DNA of 64,000 nucleotides, from assembly GCA_002205965.3 (NCBI GenBank), contig NADL03000862.1:434001-498000 (forward strand), given 5' to 3'. Origin of the DNA: Kappaphycus alvarezii (taxonomy: Eukaryota; Rhodophyta; Florideophyceae; Gigartinales; Solieriaceae). The notes below the pieces were generated by a model, which saw only the letters and a program-made list of their open reading frames with translations, did no database searches and was not told the origin of the DNA. Shown in pieces: positions 53,945 to 62,739 of this stretch (positions are counted from its first letter, which is position 1; each line of letters starts with the position of its first letter). The position numbers were made by a program, and so were the translations under genes.

Positions 53945-55246
53945 TTAGGCGGAGGAGCCGTCACCCGACCGCACTCCTTCCATTGCGGACGCTACGACAG
54001 GGGGAGGGAGGGGGCAGCGGAGGTCTTGTGCGGGTCCCTGGGCCGGAGGTGGGACTTGTTGCATGCCTGCGGACGACAGCAGCATGGCAGCGGGTGTGGC
54101 GGACTCCCGACCCTGTGGCGCCGAGGCGGCGACAGTGGGGGGAAGATCAGCCAGGGGCGTCGGGGTTGCGGTGGGCACCATAAGGAACTCCGCCGCGGGG
54201 GCCTCTTCGGTTGCCGCGCAGCGGCGTTTGGTTGCCGAGGGGGAAGAGCCCGGGGATTGCAGGGTGAGGTCGGGGGATTGTTGAGGGGCGGGCCCGGGGG
54301 CCGGAGGGGCGGAGGAGGAGGCCGGAAGCGCGTTGGGGCGCTTGTTGCGGGCAGAGGCGGGAGAGGTCGGGGCGGTGGGGTGAGCGGGGCTCATAACAGG
54401 TGGGCGGGCGGGATTTGCGGGGGTCTTGGGTGGGACGGGGGTCTTGGGTTGGGCGGGTGAGGGGCGGGCTAGGGCGACACGACGGGTGTCAATCACGTCG
54501 CGGGCGTGGTGACGCAGGGTCGTGGCGAGGGCCGTGCGAACGTAGGGGAGGACCCAGGAGCGAAGGGTTGGGTCAAGCAGGCGGGTGGCCTCTCGGCCTA
54601 GGCGGATCACGACTCCTTGGGAAGCGGAGTCGTCCAGGGCTGCGGCGGTGGCCGCGATGGTCGAAGTGTTTGTTTGCAGGTCCGGAAACAGGCACTGCAG
54701 GTGGGCCAAGATGGGGAACATCTCCTTGCGGGCGGCATCGGGGAAGTAAATGAACGTCCATTTTCCCACGTGAGGGATGAGGACGTGCGGGGGCAGCGAG
54801 GTGTTGGCGAGGGTGGCAGCCTCCCCAAGGAACTTTTGGGCGGCCTGGTAGGAGGCGAAGGAGCGTTCCGAGGTAGTTGCGATCCCTAAGTGGGCGAGTT
54901 GCGGGGCGGGAGGGGGCGTGGGATCAAGATCCCCCGTGCGCGGATTGAGACGACCGGGGGCGGCGGCGCCGAGAGCAACGAGCTCCCGAGCACGGGCGAG
55001 GGCCTGAGGGGATGCGTTGGCCGGTTGGCCAATGAGCGCTTGAGCCTGCGGGAGGCTCATGACACGTGCGCCAATAGCAGGGTCAACGCGTGGAAGCTTG
55101 ACCTTGGTGATGGGCACTAGGGTGGGGGCGGTTTGTGGGCGGCGGGGCGGGCGTGAAGCCACGGCGGCATAGGATGTACTCATCCATGCCGAGCGCGGCG
55201 GGGCGCCGGGCGGGCGCGCGGGAGGCGCCGCGGGGGAAGGGGGCAT
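53945..55246 (-). CDS. LINE 1 ORF1, Pro/Ala-rich protein
   Basis: An open frame of 433 codons from the ATG at 55246, about 45 bp from the 5' end. It is very rich in Pro and Ala with basic patches (MPPSPAAPPARPPGAPPRSA at the start, ATKRRCAATEEAPAAEF near the end). A middle region (IPHVGKWTFIYFPDAARKEM, FPILAHLQCLFPDLQTN) looks folded. No CCHC knuckle or RRM is recognisable. ORF1 proteins of non-LTR elements bind the element RNA. That role is inferred from position. The frame being intact while ORF2 is not hints at a fairly recent insertion or at indel errors downstream. Confidence 0.7.
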   Translation of the reverse strand: MPPSPAAPPARPPGAPPRSAWMSTSYAAVASRPPRRPQTAPTLVPITKVKLPRVDPAIGARVMSLPQAQALIGQPANASPQALARARELVALGAAAPGRLNPRTGDLDPTPPPAPQLAHLGIATTSERSFASYQAAQKFLGEAATLANTSLPPHVLIPHVGKWTFIYFPDAARKEMFPILAHLQCLFPDLQTNTSTIAATAAALDDSASQGVVIRLGREATRLLDPTLRSWVLPYVRTALATTLRHHARDVIDTRRVALARPSPAQPKTPVPPKTPANPARPPVMSPAHPTAPTSPASARNKRPNALPASSSAPPAPGPAPQQSPDLTLQSPGSSPSATKRRCAATEEAPAAEFLMVPTATPTPLADLPPTVAASAPQGRESATPAAMLLSSAGMQQVPPPAQGPAQDLRCPLPPPVVASAMEGVRSGDGSSA

Positions 55247-55299
55247 GAGGATGGTGACGTTGGTGGTTGGAAAATTATTTGTTTTGATAGAGAGAGAAG

Positions 55300-55690
55300 T
55301 TTGATAGAAAGAAAAGAGAAAGAAAGAAAGAAGAAAGAAGTTTAATGCGTTTAGTATCTACTGGGGACTGCGCACGTCCTAACTATACGGTTAAGATCTA
55401 GCCAGGTGTACTTCGTCGTCCATGCGCATCGGGGCTCGCGACAGGATAGCTTCAGCGATGGATGACCAGAGGGTGCAACTCAGTCGCTGGTAGATACGGC
55501 GATGGACCAGTTGAGGGAGCGGGGAGGCGTCGAGCGATGTTGCGTTCCAGGGTTGTGACCTTGTCGCGGGCCGCCAGTTCAGCAGCGCCTCCGGCAACCT
55601 GGGTCGCCTTGGTGCGAACTGTGGCCTATAGGAGGAGTAACTTTATGGCATCAGTAAAACGGGTGTCCGCTGCAGGATCCGACTATATTG
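55300..55690 (-). pseudogene. Second LINE, 3' remnant (LINE 2)
   Basis: The minus-strand frame 55597-55391 ends VHRRIYQRLSCTLWSSIAEA and ILSRAPMRMDDEV. LINE 1 ends with RRIYQRISCTLWSSVTMAIL, so they are relatives. In the neighbouring frame ATQVAGGAAELAARDKV matches LINE 1's ATQMAGGTADIAHRDK. The copy is 5' truncated at about 55690 and has an internal deletion. It ends in a CTTT-rich tail (55300-55345) that abuts the 5' end of LINE 1, so the two lie head to tail. Confidence 0.75.
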
Positions 55691-55783
55691 CTAGCTAGGT
55701 GCTAACCGGCTATAAGTGTAGTTTTGTTTTTTTTTACCTTTTAATAGAATTATTTTCCAGTTTTCCCAGCAAGTGTCGGTCTG

Positions 55784-55860
55784 AAATGTGGCCGAGCTGG
55801 CCAGACCAGCAAAACACCGGTGAGAGGTCTCGAGTTCGAATCCCAGTCGATGTCTTGGGA
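55784..55860 (+). other. tRNA-like sequence, possible SINE head
   Basis: TGGCCGAGCTGG (55791-55802) fits a tRNA A box and GAGTTCGAATCC (55834-55845) fits a B box. They are 31 bp apart, as in the leucine/serine tRNA style. The acceptor and T stems do not pair properly, so it is not a working tRNA. A tRNA-derived SINE or a tRNA pseudogene is likely. Confidence 0.35.
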
Positions 55861-56149
55861 GAGTTGATTTTCTCTGACCTAAGGGTTTGACATCAGTCAC
55901 GTCGGGTGTGCTACAGCAGCCCTCCTTCCGATGCTTTACAAAGCGGTCTTTTTTGTCCAGAACCTGGCGTGGATACGGAATTTCAAGTCCTACTGCAACG
56001 AACTGGGGAAAGCGAGTTTGTAAGATAGCCACAGCTGGAAGGTGAAAACAGCAAAAACGGAGTCGGTTGAGATAGAAACTTTTGGATTTTTTCCGTATTC
56101 GACAAGGATAAATTTATTCAAATATAATTTACTGAGACCTAAGAAAAGT

Positions 56150-56641
56150 CTAACGATGACGCTGGCCGAGACGGTGGCGCTCAAGTTCTACCTTGCTAAG
56201 AACTTCTATCTTGCAAATATTGCAGATGTGCCTTTTATTGTCAGCGCGGTGCTGATGCTTGCGGGAACGGAGGTGCTCGAAGTAATTTACACGGCCTGTG
56301 CAGGTGATTTGACGGAGACGGCAGTGGAAGGGAGACGGTCGAGGGTTCTTGGTCATTCGAGGCCTCCTGATTTAGTTGCAGATACGGTGGTCGAATGTCC
56401 TTTGAATAACGATGGAGGAGGCGTCGGGAAGAATAGGTAGGCCCTTTTTGGAAATCGTAGGCCTGGAGGTCCGTTTGTCCATCCTTGACTTGACGGGCTT
56501 TGAGTGGGAAATCTGAGGAAGCGTCGGTATCGTTCTAACGGCCGACAGAAGTGCGAAAGCGGGATGCGGCGGGGTTCTCGGTTCCTTGATTTCAATCCCC
56601 GTCGGTGTCCTTGGTTCTTGACCGTAAAAGAAAGTACTCAA
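56150..56641 (-). pseudogene. C2H2 zinc-finger protein pseudogene
   Basis: The minus-strand frame from 56641 to 56150 is open except for one stop at 56371. The N-terminal part is basic and Pro-rich (EPRTPTGIEIKEPRTPPHP). The C-terminus has two fingers: FHCRLRQITCTGRVNYFEHL followed by RSRKH, whose second Cys is Arg, and HICNICKIEVLSKVELERHR followed by LGQRH. The spacing C-x2-C-x12-H-x5-H is that of the U1/JAZ type, often RNA-binding. The layout resembles the copia ORF0 (Pro-rich, then two C-terminal fingers), but the sequence is different. It could be a host gene fragment or part of another element. Confidence 0.5.
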
Positions 56642-57167
56642 TTTCCGACAAATTTCCCCGAAAAAGTCCTGTACGTCCTTCCGATATATTTGTCAGGCGA
56701 CGAGAGTAGGCCCGTTAAAGTCATGTTTTTCGGCACTGGGCGTTATTTCGAAGGATCAGAGTAAATAAGTGTGAGTCTCCGCTTTCAATAGGGCAGATAG
56801 ACAAATCAAATAGAGATTTTAACTTCCTGTGGGATTGCAAGAACTCGTAGTACTGACAAACTTTTGGCGATGCTACCAGATCTGGGGTTTTTGGGGCACA
56901 AGAGGAAATCGATGGTTGAACTAATTGTTGAAGCTTCCTTTGAGCAGACCGGAGCTTGTGACCATGGCTTATATGGAGAAGTATTCTGACCATGGCTGAT
57001 ATATAGAAGCACTCAACGAAAGTGACAATGAATGGTAAGCAAAAAATACTAAACTCAGAGGTATTGTAGAAGAACAATCCAAGGGACGTAATACTGCAAT
57101 GCTCTGCGAGTTCACCTGGCATACTACGGTGAGACTGACAGTACTTTCCATTATACCAGGTTTCCAT
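56642..57167. other. Spacer, no gene recognised
   Basis: A minus frame at 56721-57197 (158 codons) partly overlaps the gypsy D LTR and has no recognisable domain. If the LTR at 57168 is a 5' LTR, this would be the start of its internal region, but no primer site is convincing. Confidence 0.3.
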
Positions 57168-57439
57168 TGATCCACTTGGCGAGATAGCAGAAGTCACTTG
57201 CTGATTGGCCTTTCCTGGAAAGTATCTAGGAGTATGCTAGGTATCCATAATGGCTTCGTCTTATTGGCCCTGTGCTTCTGACAAGTTGCATCAGTGTGCG
57301 ATTACAGTGCAAAAGTTTCAGTGATGTCTCCTTACACTGTTCATGCTGCACTGGTGTCTCTCTACCGTGCTCATGGTTTTTGAGGGTTCCTGATGGGATG
57401 TTTTGTACAAAGAGGATACTACTGGGCATATTAGTCACA
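57168..57439 (-). repeat. Gypsy D LTR, second copy (solo or truncated)
   Basis: 272 bp, starting TGTGACTAATATGCCCAG and ending ACTTGGCGAGA...GGATCA-type sequence like 45745-46106. It holds two full 30-bp units and a partial one (57303-57390), against five and a partial there. No flanking duplication (TCCAT against TATAT) is seen. It abuts the broken end of copia copy 3. Confidence 0.75.
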
Positions 57440-57445
57440 TATATA

Positions 57446-58345
57446 TTACTTATCGATACAAAGTCGATGATGGAAGTTCTCTGGAAGTTCTCTTTCTTCT
57501 GTTTCATCATTGCCCTTGTCCATGAGAACCACAGGAGTGACTAAAGGCATTGAATAGGTCATGATGAATCTCTCAAGGATCTTCTTGGAGTACGATGCTC
57601 GGGACAGGTGCAAGCTTCTTTCTGTACGAAGACGAACAACTCGGATCCCCAGACAGTCCTTTTCTGGACCGGGATCCTTCATCCTGAACCGGTATTTCAC
57701 CTATGTTTTGACATTTTCTAGATCAACTCGGTATTTTTCCTGCAATCAAGAGGTCTTCCACATGCAAGATAATAACGGAAACTCAAAGGCCATTTATTGA
57801 GACGTAAAGACAAGCTTCATGTGGGTTGCTATTATACTGTAGCTCCACTGCTAGCAACTCATGAATATTTGAATTACATTGGCGTGGGACCTGTTAAGCC
57901 AATATGAGGCCTTCTGAAGCCTAAATAAGAGGTCAGGTTTTCTTGAGTCGAGAAATCCGGATGTAACTTCCATTAGTATTTCTCATGCCATTTTTTTATT
58001 CAGAAAGGCGGTGACAACGTTTATTTAGTCACAATTATTTTTGAAAAAATTTTTCAATCAGAGCAACAAACGTAGGGCAGAAAGAGACGCGAGAGGAACA
58101 TCAGTTTCATTGTACTTAAGACCAGGAACTTGTCAACATCCTTTTGCGACTATACGTACTTTGGGACCGATGTCTTTTTTCACACGGAAGAAGTATAGGC
58201 AAGGAATGAAATGCATTACTAGCTTCCTAGGAACAAGCTCGAATGTCCCATTTTCTCTTATCGAGCCTGCTTCCTTCTTAGTTTTAGGCATCCAAAAATT
58301 ATATTTCCAGAAGAAGAAGCTTCCTCGTAGGATGCAGGAATTCAA
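57446..58345 (-). pseudogene. pol: Copia copy 3 reverse transcriptase
   Basis: The frame 58345-58133 has FWKYNFWMPKTKKEAGS and GTFELVPRKLVMHFIPCLYF, then FRVKKDIGPKVRIVAKGC, the RT entry. From 58130 to 57800 the sequence is broken. Near 57765 the catalytic box YVDD reads HVED. The frame 57700-57446 has YRFRMKDPGPEKDCLGIRVV and RSLHLSRASYSKKILERF, the palm-to-thumb segment. It stops at ELPENFHHR. Confidence 0.75.
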
Positions 58346-58815
58346 TTAAGAACTGCTTTAGAGCCGTCCCTACAATGAGCGATACGCCATCCTTGCTTCT
58401 AGGGAGCCACCAGCGGCCGTTCGTCATTGAAATTTGAGAAGATCGACGAGGGGTGATTTCAGTAGCGCCCTCATTAGGCAGAACTGGGCTGTCGTCTTCA
58501 CATGTAGCAGGTGACTCCGCGTTTTGAAGAATAGCTGAAGGTAAATGTGTCGATTGCTCTTTTGAGTTCTGACAGCCGTTAGTAGAGGAGACATTCCTTT
58601 TCGAAGGTTCTTTGAGAAAAACTGACCAGGCATGGTAGGAGGAATGATATGAAGATCCATCGAAAGAAACGTCACGCAACACAGTCATTCTCACTTTTGC
58701 GGTGTCTCTAGATCGCTTAAATACCTATTTTTGAGAAGAATAACTGATCGTTAGGGCTTCAAGAGATCGAGGGGTCAGTTTCTTGAGAACCCTCCTAGGA
58801 ACCACGTACTAACAT

Positions 58816-59399
58816 TTAGTTCCAAACACTCGCAAGTGGGAGATGATTGGAGGTGTTCCATTCCATAGTTGATAAGGCGTAGCAATTTTCCGGAGAAAAA
58901 CTGGAATTAGCTCGGTTAAGTACGTACACGGCAGTAGAAACAGATTCAGTCCAAAAATAGTTCGGAAGTGACTTCGGATGCAGCATATATCGGACAAGAT
59001 TGAGCAGGATACGGTTCAGTCGGTCCACTACTTCATTTTGCTGAGAACAATGGGGGCATTGAGCTGATTTTGAGAAATCATTCCTTTGTAAAGCTCTTAA
59101 ATGCTGTATAAGGGTATTTTACACCATTGTCTGACCGCTATGCCTTTAGTGAAATCTCAATTTTCTAATCAGGAACTTCAGTGTCAAGAAATCGTGAACG
59201 AGAAGAGCTTCAAGGGACTTGCTAGTGATTTTTTTGGCAAAAAAAACTCGTATTCCTTAAAACACTCGAGAACTTTTGATTTTTGAGTGATGGGGTAAAC
59301 TAATGTCCATTTGGAGTAGTCATCGACAAATGAAGCGAAATACCGCGCTCCACCGAGTGAAGGATTTTCAGCAGGCTTTTGAACGTATTTGTGAACCAA
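58816..59399 (-). pseudogene. pol: Copia copy 3 integrase
   Basis: The frame 59399-59184 has NPSLGGARYFASFVDDYSKW and TLVYPITQKSKVLECFKEYE, from the core after the first Asp. The frame 59028-58816 has MDRLNRILLNLVRYMLHPKS and LPNYFWTESVSTAVYVLNRA, matching copy 2's NRTFLNLVRSMLHQKGLPKY. The catalytic Glu just before it lies in a broken stretch. The linker to RT continues at 58694-58299. Confidence 0.72.
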
Positions 59400-59791
59400 C
59401 TGAAGGAGCTTCGTAGAGCGTCCTTCCCTAAACTTCGGGATTGGTGCATGATGAGATTTCCCGAGGTTGCATCCAATTCATGCGTCTAGAATCTCTGAAT
59501 TGTCCAAATTAACACCTGCTATAGCTACGTGAGAAACCATAGACTTGATCTCAGCTGTAGTGATGTGAGTCAATCTGTCATGCTAAGTTTGAAGATAAGT
59601 AAGCAAGAAAATTTCCGGAGCAACAACTTTATATATGGTCTTTAGCAGGTCTATTATGTATACACACCTTTCTCAAGAGTCCCAGTAGCAACTGAGGCGC
59701 CAATCTTTTGCTTGGTGAGAAGGACTCCGTCATGGTTAAAAGAACAGTAAATAACACGATTAGCCAAAGCTGATACCGAAATCAGCTGATA

Positions 59792-60139
59792 TCAAAGCGT
59801 AGGAACGTGAAGAACCCCCTTTAACGGACCTTCGAAAGTATTCTTGTTACGGCGGATAGTTAAGGTTACATCACCAGAGCTTTCGATTGGAGCTGTAGAA
59901 TCTGCTTCAGGATATATAATTGAATTGGACGATAAGGTATTATATGTGACGAAGGCGGTTCGACCATGTGTTACATGAGAGTTACAGCTCGAGTCGTTCA
60001 CCCAGTCAGTAGCCAGGGATATGGGAGTCCCAGTTTTTTGTACCGCAATACTGTTCTGTATACAGATTTTGAGATGCAACGGTTGGGTCTTTTCATCTTC
60101 GGCCTGATTGGTGATGATACTAAAGGTCATCAAATCCAT
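59792..60139 (-). pseudogene. pol: Copia copy 3 protease
   Basis: The frame contains DWVNDSSCNSHVTHGRTAFV, equivalent to copy 2's WIIDSGCSSHVTYDHSAL. The active-site Gly has become Ser. SSGDVTLTIRRNKNTFEGPL follows, matching GSGDVALTLRRKGN in copy 2. Confidence 0.72.
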
Positions 60140-60569
60140 TTCGGAGTCCCGAGTATTTTCTTCGCATCAATGATCGGATATACTTACCAAGTATACAATT
60201 TCTCTATCTTCTTCTTTCTCAGAATAAGCTTCAGAAGCGATAAGACAATTCCCACCATTCCAGCCCTTGTCTAAGTGATCCCTCGCTGTGTGGTCAATTG
60301 GAGCGAGGTTTGGGTACATTTTTAAGCAGCGACTACTATCGTGGTGCTTTCCAAGGTCAATACATATATCTGATGAAGAGACTCGCTTGAATTTAGGATG
60401 CTGTTTTTAAAGAGTAGTCGCGGACTCTGAAGCTCTCAACGCGTCCTGATCTCTTTTGGTGTGGCGCTGTTCTTCCGGAAGAGTCTTCTTTAGACGAATT
60501 CAAAAAAAAATTTGTCGCCACAACCGTGGGAAGCGTCGAGTGGCGAGATCAGACTTATAAAGCCATCAA

Positions 60570-61040
60570 CTAGAGCATTAAGTAGGGCCATGTCCATTTC
60601 ACTTTTCCGATGTGTACTGACGTCGACTTGAGAGTGGCGGAAAGCTGGCGAATCCGGGCAGCGAACGAAAGTATTTTCTCATTAGGTTTCAGCATCGCGG
60701 TAAAGAATCGACGCCTTGCAGCGAGTTTGTTGAGTAGGGTATTTTTCTCAACGATATAATAGATGGACAACCGCATTATCTGAGAGTTGTTGGCATTTTG
60801 GACTTGTTTGAAATGAGTATCCGAGAGAGTCACCCCGATTATAGACCTAGCCTTACAGTTTGCCCTCTTCCAAGAAGCTTATATTGGTGAGAAATGTTCC
60901 GGAGGTTCTTCAGTGAGATGGTCGTCAACTTCCACCAGAGAAACAAAGAGCTGCATTCGCGACTTGCAGATGTGGAAGTTTTCATCGCGGAAATTATAGA
61001 AGCTGTCAATACGAAGTACAGAGGAATACACAAAGCAATA
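60570..61040 (-). pseudogene. gag: Copia copy 3 gag
   Basis: RDENFHICKSRMQLFVSLVE (about 60990) matches copy 2's RDDNFHILKARIQLILSLRE. The frame 60833-60570 gives TLSDTHFKQVQNANNSQIM, NKLAARRRFFTAMLKPNEKI and AARIRQLSATLKSTSVHIGK, again collinear with copies 1 and 2. Stops separate the parts. Confidence 0.75.
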
Positions 61041-61116
61041 TAGCAAATTGAAAGAGAACGGTGGCCAGCGAAATGTTACGGGAAGTAAGTCGAGGTAGGT
61101 TTTACATATTTTTACG

Positions 61117-62110
61117 ACTGACGTGCTTTTCTCGATCGTGCCTTGTCCGGAACAATCGATTAGAGCAAGGACAAGGAGTAATGGTTGCTCTGATTTTGAT
61201 GGGATTTCGGCATTTCTTACCACCTCAATTTTGCTCGAGCTGCTTTGGACCAGATACTTTGACCTGGAAGAGATCAAAAGTAAAAAAGGAAGGCGTTGAC
61301 TCGGAGATAGGTATAGAGACAGGAACTGGAGTTTGAAAGACAGAGATAGGAGTAAGATGAGCCGGAGAGAGCAGTTCATCTGGGAGAGGAGTCGGAACCG
61401 TTATACATACAGGAACAGGTGCAGAAGAAGGAACAGCGGGTGATAAAAAAAGACTGTGTAGGGTCAGCCAAAAGTGAAGGAAATGAGATCGAGGAAACAA
61501 CTTGAAAAGGTGATATAGGTTTAATAATTTGTTGATTTTGTCCTTTCAGTTTTCTGACGGGGCTGGGAGAGCCAGTAATGGGCTTTGAGCGAGCTTTGAT
61601 AGGCTTCTTCGACGACTTTCTGTATGCAGATTTCTTCTTTCCAATCAAAAGGATATGCTGGAGTAATTCCTTTTTTTTCCGAGGAGAAAGATGGATAGCA
61701 ATTACCTCTAGAATGGTAGCGGTAGAAGTGATGTCACCGTCCTCGCCGTCCGACTCTATGACTGAGTAGTCGATGAAGCGACACTTGAGGCGAAAGTATT
61801 CTTGCGAGTCAAAGTAGGGCTTTCGGACGAGGAGATAGTCTGCGGCGATCTCAATTCAGCGACAAAACGGAACGAAAAATAACCACTGAAGTCAGGTAGT
61901 GCGAGGCTAGGCGGAATTTGAGGCAATAGAGTCGGCAAATACAGAAATCAGAAGTGCGAGATGGTTTACATTTATTCGATCGGCAAGATACACTGCAGTT
62001 CTGTTTTGCAGGGATTACGAACGAGGTTGGGCACCAAAACAAACCGAAGTAGGTAGTGCAGAGACTACAATCGTTAGAAAGGCCACAAGACAGAAGTTAT
62101 TATATAATGC
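61117..62110 (-). pseudogene. ORF0 of copia copy 3
   Basis: Collinear with ORF0 of copies 1 and 2. From the right: a hydrophobic stretch related to TFCLVACLAPVVSALP, then RLKCRFIDYSVIESDGEDGD against RPKCRFIDDSAIE. Next are the basic linker KPIKARSKPITGSPSPVRKL against NPVKLRSKPLSVSASRVSKP, a Pro-rich part, and decayed fingers. In the first finger both Cys are Phe (FDLFQVKVSGPKQLEQ). The second reads CPCSNRLFRTRHDREKH. The shared protein pattern across divergent DNA shows ORF0 was translated and selected. Several stops are present. Confidence 0.6.
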
Positions 62111-62271
62111 AGAGACGACGTACAGGCTAAGCCCAGACCAGTAGCAGCTTTTTAGTCCTTATCCTGCGCGAATTGTGTTCCTTTCTCCTTACACGAAGTG
62201 TAGTGTAGTACCAAGGTTTTTGTCAACGAAGAGAGTGAAGCCGAAGATGTAGCTCGTTTGGCATCCTTAGC

Positions 62272-62288
62272 GGCCTGGGCCCATAACC
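62272..62288 (-). other. Primer binding site of copia copy 3
   Basis: The minus strand reads GGTTATGGGCCCAGGCC directly after the LTR. The first 14 bases are an exact match to the initiator tRNA-Met anticodon-arm complement. Confidence 0.8.
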
Positions 62289-62739
62289 TGATAAAGGGAA
62301 GGAGAAGAGAGAGCGAAGGAGGGAAAGAAAAACAGCGCTAGGGAAAGAGAAAGACCAAGAGAAAGATCGAGAAAGTGACAGAGAGAAGCAGGGAGGGACC
62401 CAGAAAGAGAGCTGAGAGGAGAGAAGGTGGTAAAGGACCTTAATCGGACAGAAAATGGAGGGAGACCATAGCTTATGGAGACCTCAAGGCGAGGCGAATG
62501 ATGCTTCCGGAAGATCGAAGGAAGTTTCCAGGAGCTATTTAGGCGATTATAAAAGGACAAACCTAAGACTGCTTTAGCTTATTTAAAAAAGATAAGCACA
62601 AGTTTACAGAACTGCACAGTGCATAAACGTAACCGTCAATTTCTATTTTGGACAGTAACGGAAATAGTTTCTGTGGGCCTCTTTGCCAACTATCAGCTCA
62701 CAACGGAGAAAGGAGAAGGTAATTACATTAATATCAACA
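62289..62739 (-). repeat. 5' LTR of copia copy 3
   Basis: 451 bp on the minus strand, starting TGTTGATATTAATGTAATT and ending TTTATCA. The length agrees with the 449 and 450 bp of copies 1 and 2. The CT-rich tract near its end appears here as GA-rich on the plus strand (62295-62420). Confidence 0.72.

Larger units (their letters stand above)
50602..55290 (-). mobile_element. GC-rich non-LTR retrotransposon (LINE 1)
   Basis: About 4.7 kb on the minus strand with two frames: ORF1 (55246-53945) and ORF2 (53933-50704), 11 bases apart. There are no LTRs. The 3' end runs into a CTT-rich tail beside gypsy D gag. GC content is far above that of the flanks. ORF1 is fully open. ORF2 has a long open RT but at least two shifts. 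The RT and the C-terminal zinc/endonuclease-like region resemble non-LTR elements that use a restriction-like endonuclease rather than an N-terminal AP endonuclease. Confidence 0.82.
57440..62739 (-). mobile_element. Ty1/copia element, copy 3 (diverged, no 3' end)
   Basis: Same family layout as copy 2, read on the minus strand: LTR (62739-62289), primer site, ORF0, gag, protease, integrase and RT. The sequence is much more diverged and AT-richer, with many stops. It ends inside RT at about 57446, where the gypsy D LTR begins. RNase H and the 3' LTR are missing. Confidence 0.8.

Noticed and set aside
53532..54460. Long plus-strand frames opposite LINE 1
   Set aside because: High GC leaves few stops on either strand. 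The minus-strand frames carry the real motifs.
55784..55860. Functional tRNA gene
   Set aside because: A and B boxes are present, but the T stem and acceptor stem do not pair.
57168..57439. Solo LTR with target duplication
   Set aside because: The flanks read TCCAT and TATAT, so no 5-bp duplication supports a clean solo LTR. It may be a truncated element end instead.
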